From positions 1 through 5,701 of the forward strand of contig DOHN01000013.1 of the NCBI GenBank assembly GCA_003535195.1: DNA of 5,701 bases, given 5' to 3'. The notes under the pieces were generated by a model, which saw nothing but the letters and a program-made list of their open reading frames with translations, made no database searches and had not been told where the DNA came from. The DNA is from Ruminiclostridium sp. Lineage in GTDB: Bacteria; Bacillota; Clostridia; DSM-8532. Both the position numbers and the translations under genes were made by a program. Positions 1 through 5,701 of this stretch are shown here, in pieces (the stretch's first letter is position 1; the number at the start of each line of letters is the position of its first letter).

Positions 1-23
1 TCGTAAAGTATTCAACTTGAAGA
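1..23 (+). repeat. Left terminal inverted repeat of cassette 1 (IR-L1)
   Basis: Its 23 bases are the exact reverse complement of 1440-1462. The match ends inward at base 24 and may continue outward past the window edge. Inside it, AAGT and ACTT (7-10 and 15-18, around ATTC-A) form short inverted half-sites, as expected for a tyrosine recombinase crossover site. Confidence 0.85.
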
Positions 24-77
24 CAGGATGCTCCAAAGCTATTGCTATTCAGAGCTTTCTTGCCTTTCCTGACGGAA

Positions 78-93
78 CTTTTTGACGGCGAAT
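78..93 (-). repeat. 16-bp repeat shared between the cassettes (copy a)
   Basis: Read on the minus strand this is ATTCGCCGTCAAAAAG, identical to 2624-2639 on the plus strand. It lies just after recombinase 1, while the other copy lies just before recombinase 2. An 11-bp part (ATTCGCCGTCA) recurs at 3799-3809 at the end of recombinase 2. The function is unknown; it may be an accessory recombinase-binding site or a trace of common ancestry. Confidence 0.6.
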
Positions 94-112
94 CCTTGAA
101 GACGTCAAAAAG
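78..112 (-). other. Hairpin at the 3' end of recombinase 1
   Basis: Bases 78-87 (CTTTTTGACG) and 103-112 (CGTCAAAAAG) form a perfect 10-bp inverted repeat with a 15-base loop, overlapping the stop codon of the recombinase gene at 105-107. There is no T-run after it on the minus strand, so it is a poor intrinsic terminator. It could be an mRNA 3' end, a recombinase accessory site, or both. Its left arm is also part of a 16-bp repeat shared with 2624-2639. Confidence 0.4.
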
Positions 113-1223
113 AAACAGACAGCTTTTCGATACATTCTCTCTGATATTCAAAAGCCGGGTGTACATATCTGTTCAGCGTGATATTGACATTTGAATGCCC
201 AAGTAATTGGCTGATGGTTTTTACGTCTATACCCAACTCAACGCATCTTGTAGCAAAAGTGTGACGGAGCGCATGGAAATTGATATCATCAATTCCGGCG
301 CTCCTTACTAATTTTTTGAACCTATACTGGCATACCCGGGGTTCCACATACCGGTCGTTGCCAGAGAGAATATAATCATTTTCATGGGCGGTCTTCTTCA
401 ATTGAGCCAGACGGCAAAGCAAAAAATGCGGGAGTGGAATATACCGCATAGAGCATTCGCTTTTTGGGGTTCCTATATCGATCACAGTCTTGCTTCTGCT
501 GTCGGCTTCGCAATTTTCTATTCTCTGGAGCGTTTTATTGATTTTCAAAACGCCGTCATCCAACAATACGTCGCTCCATGTCAGGGAACACAGTTCACCG
601 ATTCGGATGCCGGTAAACAAGCTTATCAAAACTCCCAAGCCTTCTGTATCGTCCTCAGTTTTTGCCGCCGTAATCAATGCGGACTGCTCGTCGCGCGTCA
701 GCACACGAAGCTTTGGAAGGCTGTATTTTGGCAGACTGATATCCAGTTCTATCCCCGCTGTTTTCAAGCTTCGCTTCAAAAGGCCGACAATATCTCTGGC
801 GGTTTTTGCCGACAGACCGCCTTTTCCGTCCAACCTGCCGCTTTCCAGTTTTTGATTGATATACTGTTGAATCATTTTGCCGTCCACCTGACAAAGCGGC
901 TTTTTCCCAAGGAACGGAACAATGTGGCGGCGGATAAGACCGTCGTAATTGGCATAGGTCGATTTTTTTACACTGAACCGAATGGACCGAAGCCATGCGT
1001 CTAAATGTTCTTCAAGTGTTGCTGAGTGAACCAAGTGCTTTGCATCCGGCTTTTGTCTGCCGCAATTTGCCCTTGCCTCCGCTTGTGCTCTTTTGACCTC
1101 CAGATAAGTGTGCCGATAAATATACCCATAGATGGCTTGTCCATTCATATCACGGTCTTTAATATAGCGGGCCTCCCAGCGGCCATCACGCCTTTTGTAA
1201 ATGTTTTCACCTCTGCGCGACAT
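105..1223 (-). CDS. Tyrosine recombinase (site-specific integrase), recombinase 1
   Basis: The 372-residue protein of the phage integrase family cuts and rejoins DNA through a 3'-phosphotyrosine. I infer that its substrate is the 23-bp inverted repeat pair around it. Domains in order are an N-terminal arm-binding segment starting MSRRGENIYKRRDGRWE, a SAM-like core-binding domain (about 70-135) and the catalytic domain (about 175-365). The catalytic set is complete: R207 (GIRIGE), K254 (GTPKS), H317 and R320 (HALRHTF), H343 (GHSN) and nucleophile Y353 (LNRYVH). The frame is open upstream to 1316. The ATG at 1223 is chosen because a GAAAGGA ribosome binding site precedes it and because recombinase 2 begins with the same RRGENIYKR motif right after its own Met. 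No excisionase gene is near. Expression may come from a TATAAT box at 1331-1326. An alternative role as integrase of a decayed mobile element is less likely given the flanking repeats and lack of cargo. Confidence 0.93.
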   Translation of the reverse strand: MSRRGENIYKRRDGRWEARYIKDRDMNGQAIYGYIYRHTYLEVKRAQAEARANCGRQKPDAKHLVHSATLEEHLDAWLRSIRFSVKKSTYANYDGLIRRHIVPFLGKKPLCQVDGKMIQQYINQKLESGRLDGKGGLSAKTARDIVGLLKRSLKTAGIELDISLPKYSLPKLRVLTRDEQSALITAAKTEDDTEGLGVLISLFTGIRIGELCSLTWSDVLLDDGVLKINKTLQRIENCEADSRSKTVIDIGTPKSECSMRYIPLPHFLLCRLAQLKKTAHENDYILSGNDRYVEPRVCQYRFKKLVRSAGIDDINFHALRHTFATRCVELGIDVKTISQLLGHSNVNITLNRYVHPAFEYQRECIEKLSVSF

Positions 1224-1325
1224 TCTTACTTCAACTTCCTTTCTTAGTATTATTTCAATCGGATGACTGAAATCCTGACGGAGAAAAGCCGTTACTGTAC
1301 TTAATGGAAACGGCATGTTTTACAT

Positions 1326-1331
1326 ATTATA
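1326..1331 (-). promoter_or_regulatory. Possible -10 box for recombinase 1
   Basis: The minus strand reads TATAAT here, about 100 bases upstream of the chosen start. No convincing -35 box lies 16-18 bases upstream, so the promoter would be weak or activator-dependent, which would suit low recombinase expression. This is only a suggestion. Confidence 0.3.
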
Positions 1332-1384
1332 GGCCATTTGAATAATTTACAGGTGCTTCCACCCCTGAAAAGTGTCGAACTCGG

Positions 1385-1413
1385 TTGACTTGCAAGCGAT
1401 TTTGGCATAAAAT
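1385..1413 (+). promoter_or_regulatory. Outward sigma-A promoter P1, facing the HD-GYP gene
   Basis: TTGACT (1385-1390), a 17-base spacer and TAAAAT (1408-1413) give five of six matches in each hexamer at ideal spacing. A transcript would start near 1420, cross the right repeat 1440-1462 and reach the HD-GYP start codon at 1614 after a leader of about 190 bases. The promoter is divergent from recombinase 1 and lies inside the inferred invertible segment, so inversion would disconnect it from the HD-GYP gene. Confidence 0.75.
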
Positions 1414-1439
1414 GTAGTTATTCAAAGTGCGCTCAGTCA

Positions 1440-1462
1440 TCTTCAAGTTGAATACTTTACGA
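1440..1462 (-). repeat. Right terminal inverted repeat of cassette 1 (IR-R1)
   Basis: It is the exact reverse complement of bases 1-23. It lies 26 bases downstream of the -10 box of P1, between that promoter and the HD-GYP gene, as in known promoter-inversion switches. Confidence 0.85.
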
Positions 1463-1613
1463 AATTCGGCGCTTTACCCTCTTGCACTATGATTCCCTTT
1501 CTGAAAAGGGTTATTCAGAAACATTGAGGGCTGGCGGTTTTGTACCAAGCTTGTACACCCAAATCAGTTTTTCATCATAAGGAGGGTGCCAACGTCTGAA
1601 AGGGAGGAAATAA
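1463..1613 (+). promoter_or_regulatory. 5' leader of the HD-GYP gene with competing hairpins
   Basis: This 151-base stretch outside the cassette has no gene. CCCTTT (1495-1500) can pair with AAAGGG (1505-1510) around a 4-base loop. Part of that hairpin, CTGAA (1501-1505), can instead pair with TTCAG (1514-1518), so the two structures exclude each other. TGTAC (1541-1545) and GTACA (1553-1557) form a third small inverted repeat. The main ribosome binding site is GGGAGG just before the ATG at 1614, and a second AAGGAGG lies at 1579-1585 without a well-spaced start. I do not recognise a c-di-GMP riboswitch consensus. Regulation at this level is speculative. Confidence 0.3.
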
Positions 1614-2246
1614 ATGCTTACCTTATCTGAGTGTGAGAAAGATATAAGCGAGATCCTTAGCTCTCTTCCGCAAGCGGAAATAAAGCACATGCGGCGTGTC
1701 GGCGCTTTAGTGGAACTATTATCGAAAAAAATGTACGAAAGCAAGTATCTGGAAGAAAGTAAATATTTTGGAGAGGCAGCTTTTTTTCATGACATCGGAA
1801 AAGCATGGGTACCGACCGAGATTTTGACGAAACCAGACCGACTTACGGAAAAGGAAAAAAGCCTTATGTTTCAACATCCGCTATTCGCAAAAAGGTTATT
1901 TGACCGAAATGATGATGGCGTTGTAAAGGGAGTACCAAAACATCTTATTCCTCTCGTAATACAATCATCAGTTTACCATCATGAATGGTGGAATGGGGCT
2001 GGCTATCCATACGGTATCAGCTATGACGCAATTCCCCTGATCGCACGTATTACAACAATCTGTGATGCCTACGATGCAATGACAAGCAACAGAGTATATA
2101 GGAGAGCGCATACCCATGCGTATGCCTGCCAGCAAATAGAAGAAAACATGGGGATACAATTTAATCCGGATTTGGCGCATACCTTCTTGAACCATGAAGC
2201 TGAATTTGCAACTGTTTTAAACGTTAAAAAAATATCCTGTTTTTAA
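1614..2246 (+). CDS. Stand-alone HD-GYP domain protein, probable c-di-GMP phosphodiesterase
   Basis: The 210-residue protein is almost entirely one HD-GYP domain. It is predicted to be cytoplasmic and to hydrolyse the second messenger cyclic di-GMP, lowering its level, which in bacteria usually favours motility over attachment. Visible motifs in order are H25, the HD pair H59-D60 with following IGK (61-63), H88 in QHP, H122-H123-E124, the GYP signature G130-Y131-P132, and D151/D154 in CDAYDAMTS. The usual HHExxDGxGYP has Asn at 127 in place of Asp, a variant I believe is tolerated. No sensor, receiver or membrane segment is fused, so control is probably transcriptional. The start is set by GGGAGG six bases upstream. 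P1 inside the adjacent cassette points straight at it, and terminators follow at 2338-2369 and 2416-2449, so it is probably monocistronic. Catalytic activity is inferred from motifs; HD-GYP proteins can also be regulators without activity. Confidence 0.92.
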   Translation: MLTLSECEKDISEILSSLPQAEIKHMRRVGALVELLSKKMYESKYLEESKYFGEAAFFHDIGKAWVPTEILTKPDRLTEKEKSLMFQHPLFAKRLFDRNDDGVVKGVPKHLIPLVIQSSVYHHEWWNGAGYPYGISYDAIPLIARITTICDAYDAMTSNRVYRRAHTHAYACQQIEENMGIQFNPDLAHTFLNHEAEFATVLNVKKISCF

Positions 2247-2337
2247 GAGCTTCTGATCTGAGCAAGATATTTTGATACCTCTTGGCAGAAAACTTCTTCT
2301 GCTTTTTACATATGTCAAAAATGAAGACTATCTGAAC

Positions 2338-2369
2338 AATAAAACCGACTTGAAAAAGCCGGTTTTATT
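2338..2369 (+). terminator. Rho-independent terminator after the HD-GYP gene
   Basis: AATAAAACCG (2338-2347) pairs with CGGTTTTATT (2360-2369). The stem can extend inward by CTT/AAG past one A-C mismatch to close a GAAA loop. A-rich and T-rich sides make it plausible in both directions. It lies 92 bases after the stop codon. Confidence 0.7.
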
Positions 2370-2415
2370 ATTAAACAAATGACCTGAGAACGAAAGAAAT
2401 ATGGAGTAGAAAAAG

Positions 2416-2450
2416 GCCGCGGTTTATTGTAAACTGCGGCTTCTCTTTTT
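2416..2450. terminator. Bidirectional hairpin terminator overlapping IR-L2
   Basis: Bases 2416-2426 pair with 2430-2440 (11 pairs including one G-T, 3-base TTG loop). On the plus strand the stem is followed by TTCTCTTTTTT; on the minus strand it is followed by CTTTTT (2415-2410), with an A-C mismatch in the stem. Most of the stem is the 17-bp inverted repeat 2418-2434, the rest is unique flank from either side of it. A transcript from P2 would meet this structure about 25 bases after starting. Inversion would replace one flank, shorten the stem and remove the T-run on the chemoreceptor side. Confidence 0.72.
2418..2434 (+). repeat. Left terminal inverted repeat of cassette 2 (IR-L2)
   Basis: CGCGGTTTATTGTAAAC is the exact reverse complement of 3873-3889. 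It contains GTTTA-TTG-TAAAC, two inverted half-sites around a short centre, the form expected of a tyrosine recombinase core site. It is unrelated to the 23-bp repeat of cassette 1. Confidence 0.85.
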
Positions 2451-2472
2451 TCATATAATTCAACTTATTATA

Positions 2473-2501
2473 ATTATATTCGATTTTTTTTGAACAGTCA
2501 A
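2473..2501 (-). promoter_or_regulatory. Outward sigma-A promoter P2, facing left
   Basis: On the minus strand TTGACT (2501-2496), exactly 17 bases, and a perfect TATAAT (2478-2473) form a very strong promoter. It shares the TTGACT-17 design with P1, sits 38 bases from IR-L2, and diverges from recombinase 2. In this orientation there is no gene for it to express: it fires into the hairpin at 2440-2416 and then antisense to the HD-GYP 3' end. A strong promoter aimed at a terminator is the main sign that the segment is in an OFF orientation. Confidence 0.78.
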
Positions 2502-2623
2502 TAGGCCTTATATGGTTAAAAAGCCGGTTCAGCCGCTACCAGAACGTTCCATTAACGCATAATAATGCTGTCTTATGGGCCTGACCTATTGGGATGAGCA
2601 GATCGTTTTGCTATAGTTTAGTT

Positions 2624-2643
2624 ATTCGCCGTCAAAAAGACGG
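2624..2643 (+). repeat. 16-bp repeat shared between the cassettes (copy b) with small hairpin
   Basis: Bases 2624-2639 (ATTCGCCGTCAAAAAG) match the minus strand of 78-93. Here CCGTC (2629-2633) also pairs with GACGG (2639-2643) around five A residues, 13 bases before the recombinase 2 ribosome binding site. It could be a binding site used in autoregulation or recombination; that is inference. Confidence 0.55.
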
Positions 2644-2671
2644 TCATTTTAGCCGAAAGGAGCATCTGTTT

Positions 2672-3832
2672 ATGCCACGACGCGGGGAGAACATTTATAA
2701 ACGCAAGGACGGCCGGTGGGAAGGCCGGGTATTGCGTCCTGGGGGAAAATACCAATATGTCTATTCCAAAACCTACAAGGAGGTAAAAGAAAAAAAGAAA
2801 TTGCTGCAGGAAGCAATTTACAGGAACGATCCTGTTCATACGCACACGGCCCGCAATGCCGCGGAGGCGTTCACAGCATGGCTGAATGGAAATCTTATGA
2901 ACCGGGTTAAGGCATCAACCTATGAAAGCTATTACCGGTGCATGACTGGATATATTATACCTTTTTATCAGGAACAAGGCCATGAGCAGATTTCTGCCCA
3001 GACCACTATGGATTTTTCAAGCCGAATTAATCAGCATCAAGGTATTTCCGGATCGTACAAACGAAAAATACTGACCATCTATAAAACGGCCCTGCGGGAA
3101 ATCCTAAAGGACAGCAACGAATATAGCTCCGTTCTGAACGCAATTGTCATGCCAAGGGTTGCAGGTACGGATGTGCAGGCTTTTACCGTGAAGGAACAGC
3201 GGCTGATTGAAAAGGCTGTCATTGATTCTCATGACAAAAGGTTGCTGGGCATTCTCCTTTGCTTCTATACAGGAATCCGTCTTGGCGAAGCCTGCGGATT
3301 AAAATGGGGAGATATTGATTTTGAGGCAGGAGCGATGGTTGTTGCACGAACGGTATCCCGCGTGAAAAACTTTAATGAGACGGGGGAAAAAACGAGTCTC
3401 ACTGTCGGAACCCCCAAAAGCGCTCATTCCATCCGAAAAATACCATTGCCGGGTTTTCTGCTGGATTTAGCGCGAAAGTACAGGATGGATTCCTCCAATG
3501 AGGATTACTTTGTTCTGTCGGATGGAGAAATCCCGCTTGATCCCAGGAAGTATCAAAAGCTGTTCCAGGCAACCTTGAAACGTTCAGGCGTTAGAAGCCG
3601 CAAATTTCACGCCATCAGGCACACCTTTGCAACAAGGGCATTGGAACTTGGTGTGGATATCAAAACACTCAGTGAAATTTTAGGGCATTCCAATGTTTCC
3701 ATTACTCTGAACATATATGCCCATTCTATGTTTGATCAGAAAAAGAAAGCTATTGCAAAGTTAAATGCCATGTACGTTATGCATACCGAAACCTCTCCAT
3801 TCGCCGTCACTGGCTCCGTCGTGAATGCTTAG
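2672..3832 (+). CDS. Tyrosine recombinase (site-specific integrase), recombinase 2
   Basis: The 386-residue phage integrase family protein is a diverged paralogue of recombinase 1. I infer that it acts on the 17-bp inverted repeats around it. It has an N-terminal arm-binding segment (MPRRGENIYKRKDGRWE), a SAM-like core-binding domain (about 64-105) and a catalytic domain (about 170-360). The catalytic set is complete: R203 (GIRLGE), K249 (GTPKS), H313 and R316 (HAIRHTF), H339 (GHSN) and Y349 (LNIYAH). The ATG at 2672 is preceded by GAAAGGAG at good spacing and matches the recombinase 1 start; the frame upstream to 2594 lacks this support. About 20 residues follow the conserved C-terminal helix. 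No promoter for it is clear between 2502 and 2671, though weak matches exist. It reads toward the chemoreceptor gene across IR-R2. No excisionase gene or cargo is nearby. Confidence 0.93.
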   Translation: MPRRGENIYKRKDGRWEGRVLRPGGKYQYVYSKTYKEVKEKKKLLQEAIYRNDPVHTHTARNAAEAFTAWLNGNLMNRVKASTYESYYRCMTGYIIPFYQEQGHEQISAQTTMDFSSRINQHQGISGSYKRKILTIYKTALREILKDSNEYSSVLNAIVMPRVAGTDVQAFTVKEQRLIEKAVIDSHDKRLLGILLCFYTGIRLGEACGLKWGDIDFEAGAMVVARTVSRVKNFNETGEKTSLTVGTPKSAHSIRKIPLPGFLLDLARKYRMDSSNEDYFVLSDGEIPLDPRKYQKLFQATLKRSGVRSRKFHAIRHTFATRALELGVDIKTLSEILGHSNVSITLNIYAHSMFDQKKKAIAKLNAMYVMHTETSPFAVTGSVVNA

Positions 3833-3872
3833 AAAACCATTGAGATAAGCCGCTTTGCAAGGATTCGGCAGG

Positions 3873-3889
3873 GTTTACAATAAACCGCG
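3873..3889 (-). repeat. Right terminal inverted repeat of cassette 2 (IR-R2)
   Basis: GTTTACAATAAACCGCG is the exact reverse complement of 2418-2434 and lies 40 bases after the recombinase 2 stop codon and 125 bases before the chemoreceptor start. The local flank here gives only a 6-bp hairpin (GGTTTA-CAA-TAAACC, 3872-3886) without a T-run, unlike the left copy. Confidence 0.85.
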
Positions 3890-3892
3890 CTA

Positions 3893-3938
3893 AGGGGTCC
3901 TGTGCCTGTTCACTCTATCTTTCCCCTATCGCTTTTTT
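3893..3938 (+). terminator. Weak candidate terminator or attenuator before the chemoreceptor gene
   Basis: AGGGG (3893-3897) can pair with CCCCT (3923-3927) around a 25-base loop, and six T residues follow at 3933-3938. It could stop read-through from recombinase 2. The short stem and large loop make it weak. The region around it, up to 3960, is unusually pyrimidine-rich. Confidence 0.25.
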
Positions 3939-4014
3939 CCTATTCCTCTGTATCTGTATCCAGCGTATTGAAACATATACCTTGCCAATCCGTAATTGAA
4001 TTTGGAGGGAAGAC

Positions 4015-4383
4015 ATGAAAAATTTATCCATAGGAAAGAAGCTGTCATTTACATTTGGAATTATATTGATCCTATATATTGGAGCTCTGTTTATCGCGTT
4101 GTTTTTAGGGATGCGAACGGTCGGGAATTCCTTTTCAGGTTTTTACAGCGGCCCGCATGAGGTTATCTATACCGCTGTTGATCTGCGCAGGGCAATTCAA
4201 ATCGTAGAGAAAGATCTGCTTAAAATGACAACCCAAAATAATCAGGAAGAACTCACTCAATGTCAGGAAGAAATGAATCAGGCGGTTGAAGACTTCAGCT
4301 CCGATATAACCTTTTTGAAAAATAACCTTACTTCATGTGTTCGTCAAGTAAAAATGTTAGCAAAAGGTCCCCAAAAAGGTTAG
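4015..4383 (+). pseudogene. N-terminal fragment of a methyl-accepting chemotaxis protein, cut by IS21
   Basis: The start MKNLSIGKKLSF with a membrane segment at about residues 11-33, followed by a helical stretch (about 48-106) of the four-helix-bundle ligand-binding type, matches the N-terminus of a chemoreceptor, a membrane sensor that signals to the CheA kinase. Such proteins usually exceed 500 residues and have a second membrane helix, HAMP and a signalling domain. None of these is present. Native sequence ends at about residue 107 (base 4335), where IS-end sequence begins; the last 15 or so codons and the TAG at 4381 come from the element. GGAGGG five bases upstream supports the ATG at 4015. 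The only strong promoter that could serve it is P2 after inversion of cassette 2. The rest of the gene may lie beyond the other IS end, outside the window. A related four-helix-bundle sensor such as a histidine kinase cannot be excluded. Confidence 0.78.
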
Positions 4384-4385
4384 CA
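4351..4385 (+). repeat. Short direct repeats at the IS21 end
   Basis: AAAATGTTAGCA (4351-4362) and AAAAGGTTAGCA (4374-4385) are near-identical 12-mers at a 23-base pitch. IS21-family ends typically carry such repeated transposase-binding sites close to the tip. Confidence 0.6.
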
Positions 4386-4436
4386 CCTTGGAGCACCTAA
4401 TTTGTTGTTCGTGCATGTAGCATCGAGGCCTTTTTC

Positions 4437-4525
4437 GGGGCCAAACAGGGTGAGACCCAACGCTCACATTTTGGAGACCCACGGGGCCAAACAGGTCGGG
4501 GCCCAATGCTCACTTTTTGGAGCAC
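4437..4525 (+). repeat. Two tandem ~43-bp direct repeats in the subterminal IS21 region
   Basis: Bases 4437-4480 and 4483-4525 both begin GGGGCCAAACAGG and end CTCAC-TTTTGGAG-C with a pitch of 46 bases; they differ at several internal positions. A degenerate third copy of the TTGGAGCAC tail lies at 4388-4396. They are probably IstA binding sites. Between 4386 and 4529 there is no gene. Confidence 0.6.
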
Positions 4526-4529
4526 TTTT

Positions 4530-5701
<1,172 letters not shown>

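Larger units (their letters stand above)
1..1462. other. Putative invertible promoter cassette 1 (recombinase inside, outward promoter)
   Basis: The segment is closed by a perfect 23-bp inverted repeat. It contains only a leftward tyrosine recombinase gene and, between the 5' end of that gene and the right repeat, a near-consensus promoter that faces out toward the HD-GYP gene. This is the layout expected of a DNA inversion switch that encodes its own recombinase, as in the Salmonella Hin segment (there with a serine recombinase). In the present orientation the promoter reads into the HD-GYP gene (inferred ON). Inversion would move the promoter to about position 50-78, facing left out of the window. 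No xis, cargo gene or tRNA attachment site is seen, which argues against an ordinary integrative element. The left repeat starts at base 1 of the window, so the true boundary may lie further left. Inversion is inferred, not observed. Confidence 0.72.
2418..3889. other. Putative invertible promoter cassette 2 (recombinase inside, outward promoter)
   Basis: The segment is bounded by the perfect 17-bp inverted repeat and holds a rightward tyrosine recombinase gene plus a divergent outward promoter just inside the left repeat. The design and size (1472 bases) match cassette 1 (1462 bases). Here the promoter faces left into a terminator, away from the chemoreceptor gene, so I infer the OFF state. 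Inversion about the repeats maps position x to 6307 minus x. The promoter would then occupy about 3806-3834, facing right, about 175 bases before the chemoreceptor ATG. Inversion has not been observed. Confidence 0.72.

Noticed and set aside
384..1004. Long plus-strand open frame opposite recombinase 1
   Set aside because: It is antisense to a complete, motif-rich recombinase gene, has no ribosome binding site, and its translation resembles no protein I recognise.
1224..1316. N-terminal extension of recombinase 1 from an upstream in-frame Met
   Set aside because: The extension lacks similarity to recombinase 2 upstream of the shared RRGENIYKR start, and the ribosome binding site lies before the internal ATG.
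1463..1613. c-di-GMP riboswitch ahead of the HD-GYP gene
   Set aside because: The conserved class I core and its paired helices are not present, and I could not fit class II either.
1..3889. Remnant of a prophage or integrative conjugative element, because of two integrases
   Set aside because: No phage, conjugation, excisionase or attachment-site features are seen, and each integrase is closely enclosed by its own perfect inverted repeats with an outward promoter, which fits inversion better. It is not fully excluded without wider context.
3968..3997. Promoter just upstream of the chemoreceptor (TTGAAA, 17 bases, CGTAAT)
   Set aside because: The -10 match is weak, and the predicted start would fall in or next to the ribosome binding site, so it could not give a normally translated message.
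4437..4525. CRISPR-like array
   Set aside because: Only two imperfect repeats with a 2-base gap, inside an IS21 end; this fits transposase-binding repeats.

Overview
The window looks like chromosomal DNA from a low-to-moderate GC, endospore-former-type Firmicute, probably a member of the Clostridia. The evidence is AGGAGG-type ribosome binding sites, near-consensus sigma-A promoters, two clostridial-type tyrosine recombinases, a stand-alone HD-GYP protein and a chemoreceptor. The genus cannot be fixed from the sequence alone.

Layout, left to right. (1) Bases 1-1462 are bounded by a perfect 23-bp inverted repeat (1-23 and 1440-1462). They hold a leftward tyrosine recombinase gene and, just inside the right repeat, a strong outward promoter (TTGACT-17 bp-TAAAAT, 1385-1413) that points right. 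(2) Bases 1463-1613 are a leader, followed by a complete HD-GYP phosphodiesterase gene (1614-2246) and its terminator. (3) Bases 2418-3889 are bounded by a different perfect 17-bp inverted repeat (2418-2434 and 3873-3889). They hold a second, diverged tyrosine recombinase gene, now reading right, and again a strong outward promoter just inside the repeat at the 5' side of the recombinase (TTGACT-17 bp-TATAAT, minus strand, 2501-2473). This one points left into a hairpin terminator built partly from the inverted repeat. (4) A chemoreceptor (methyl-accepting chemotaxis protein) gene begins at 4015 and is cut at about codon 107 by (5) an IS21-family element, which carries istB and the 3' part of istA on the minus strand and runs off the right edge.

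Interpretation. The two recombinase cassettes have the same design: about 1.46-1.47 kb, terminal inverted repeats, the recombinase inside, and a divergent outward promoter between the recombinase 5' end and the nearby repeat. I infer two self-contained invertible promoter switches, a tyrosine-recombinase counterpart of the Salmonella Hin/H-segment. The first would control the HD-GYP gene and is drawn here in the ON orientation. The second would control the chemoreceptor and is drawn here in the OFF orientation, with its promoter facing a terminator that inversion would take apart. Together they would couple c-di-GMP breakdown and chemosensing to two independent phase switches. The IS21 insertion has since broken the output gene of the second switch. 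Inversion itself is not shown by one sequence and needs reads or PCR in the other orientation.
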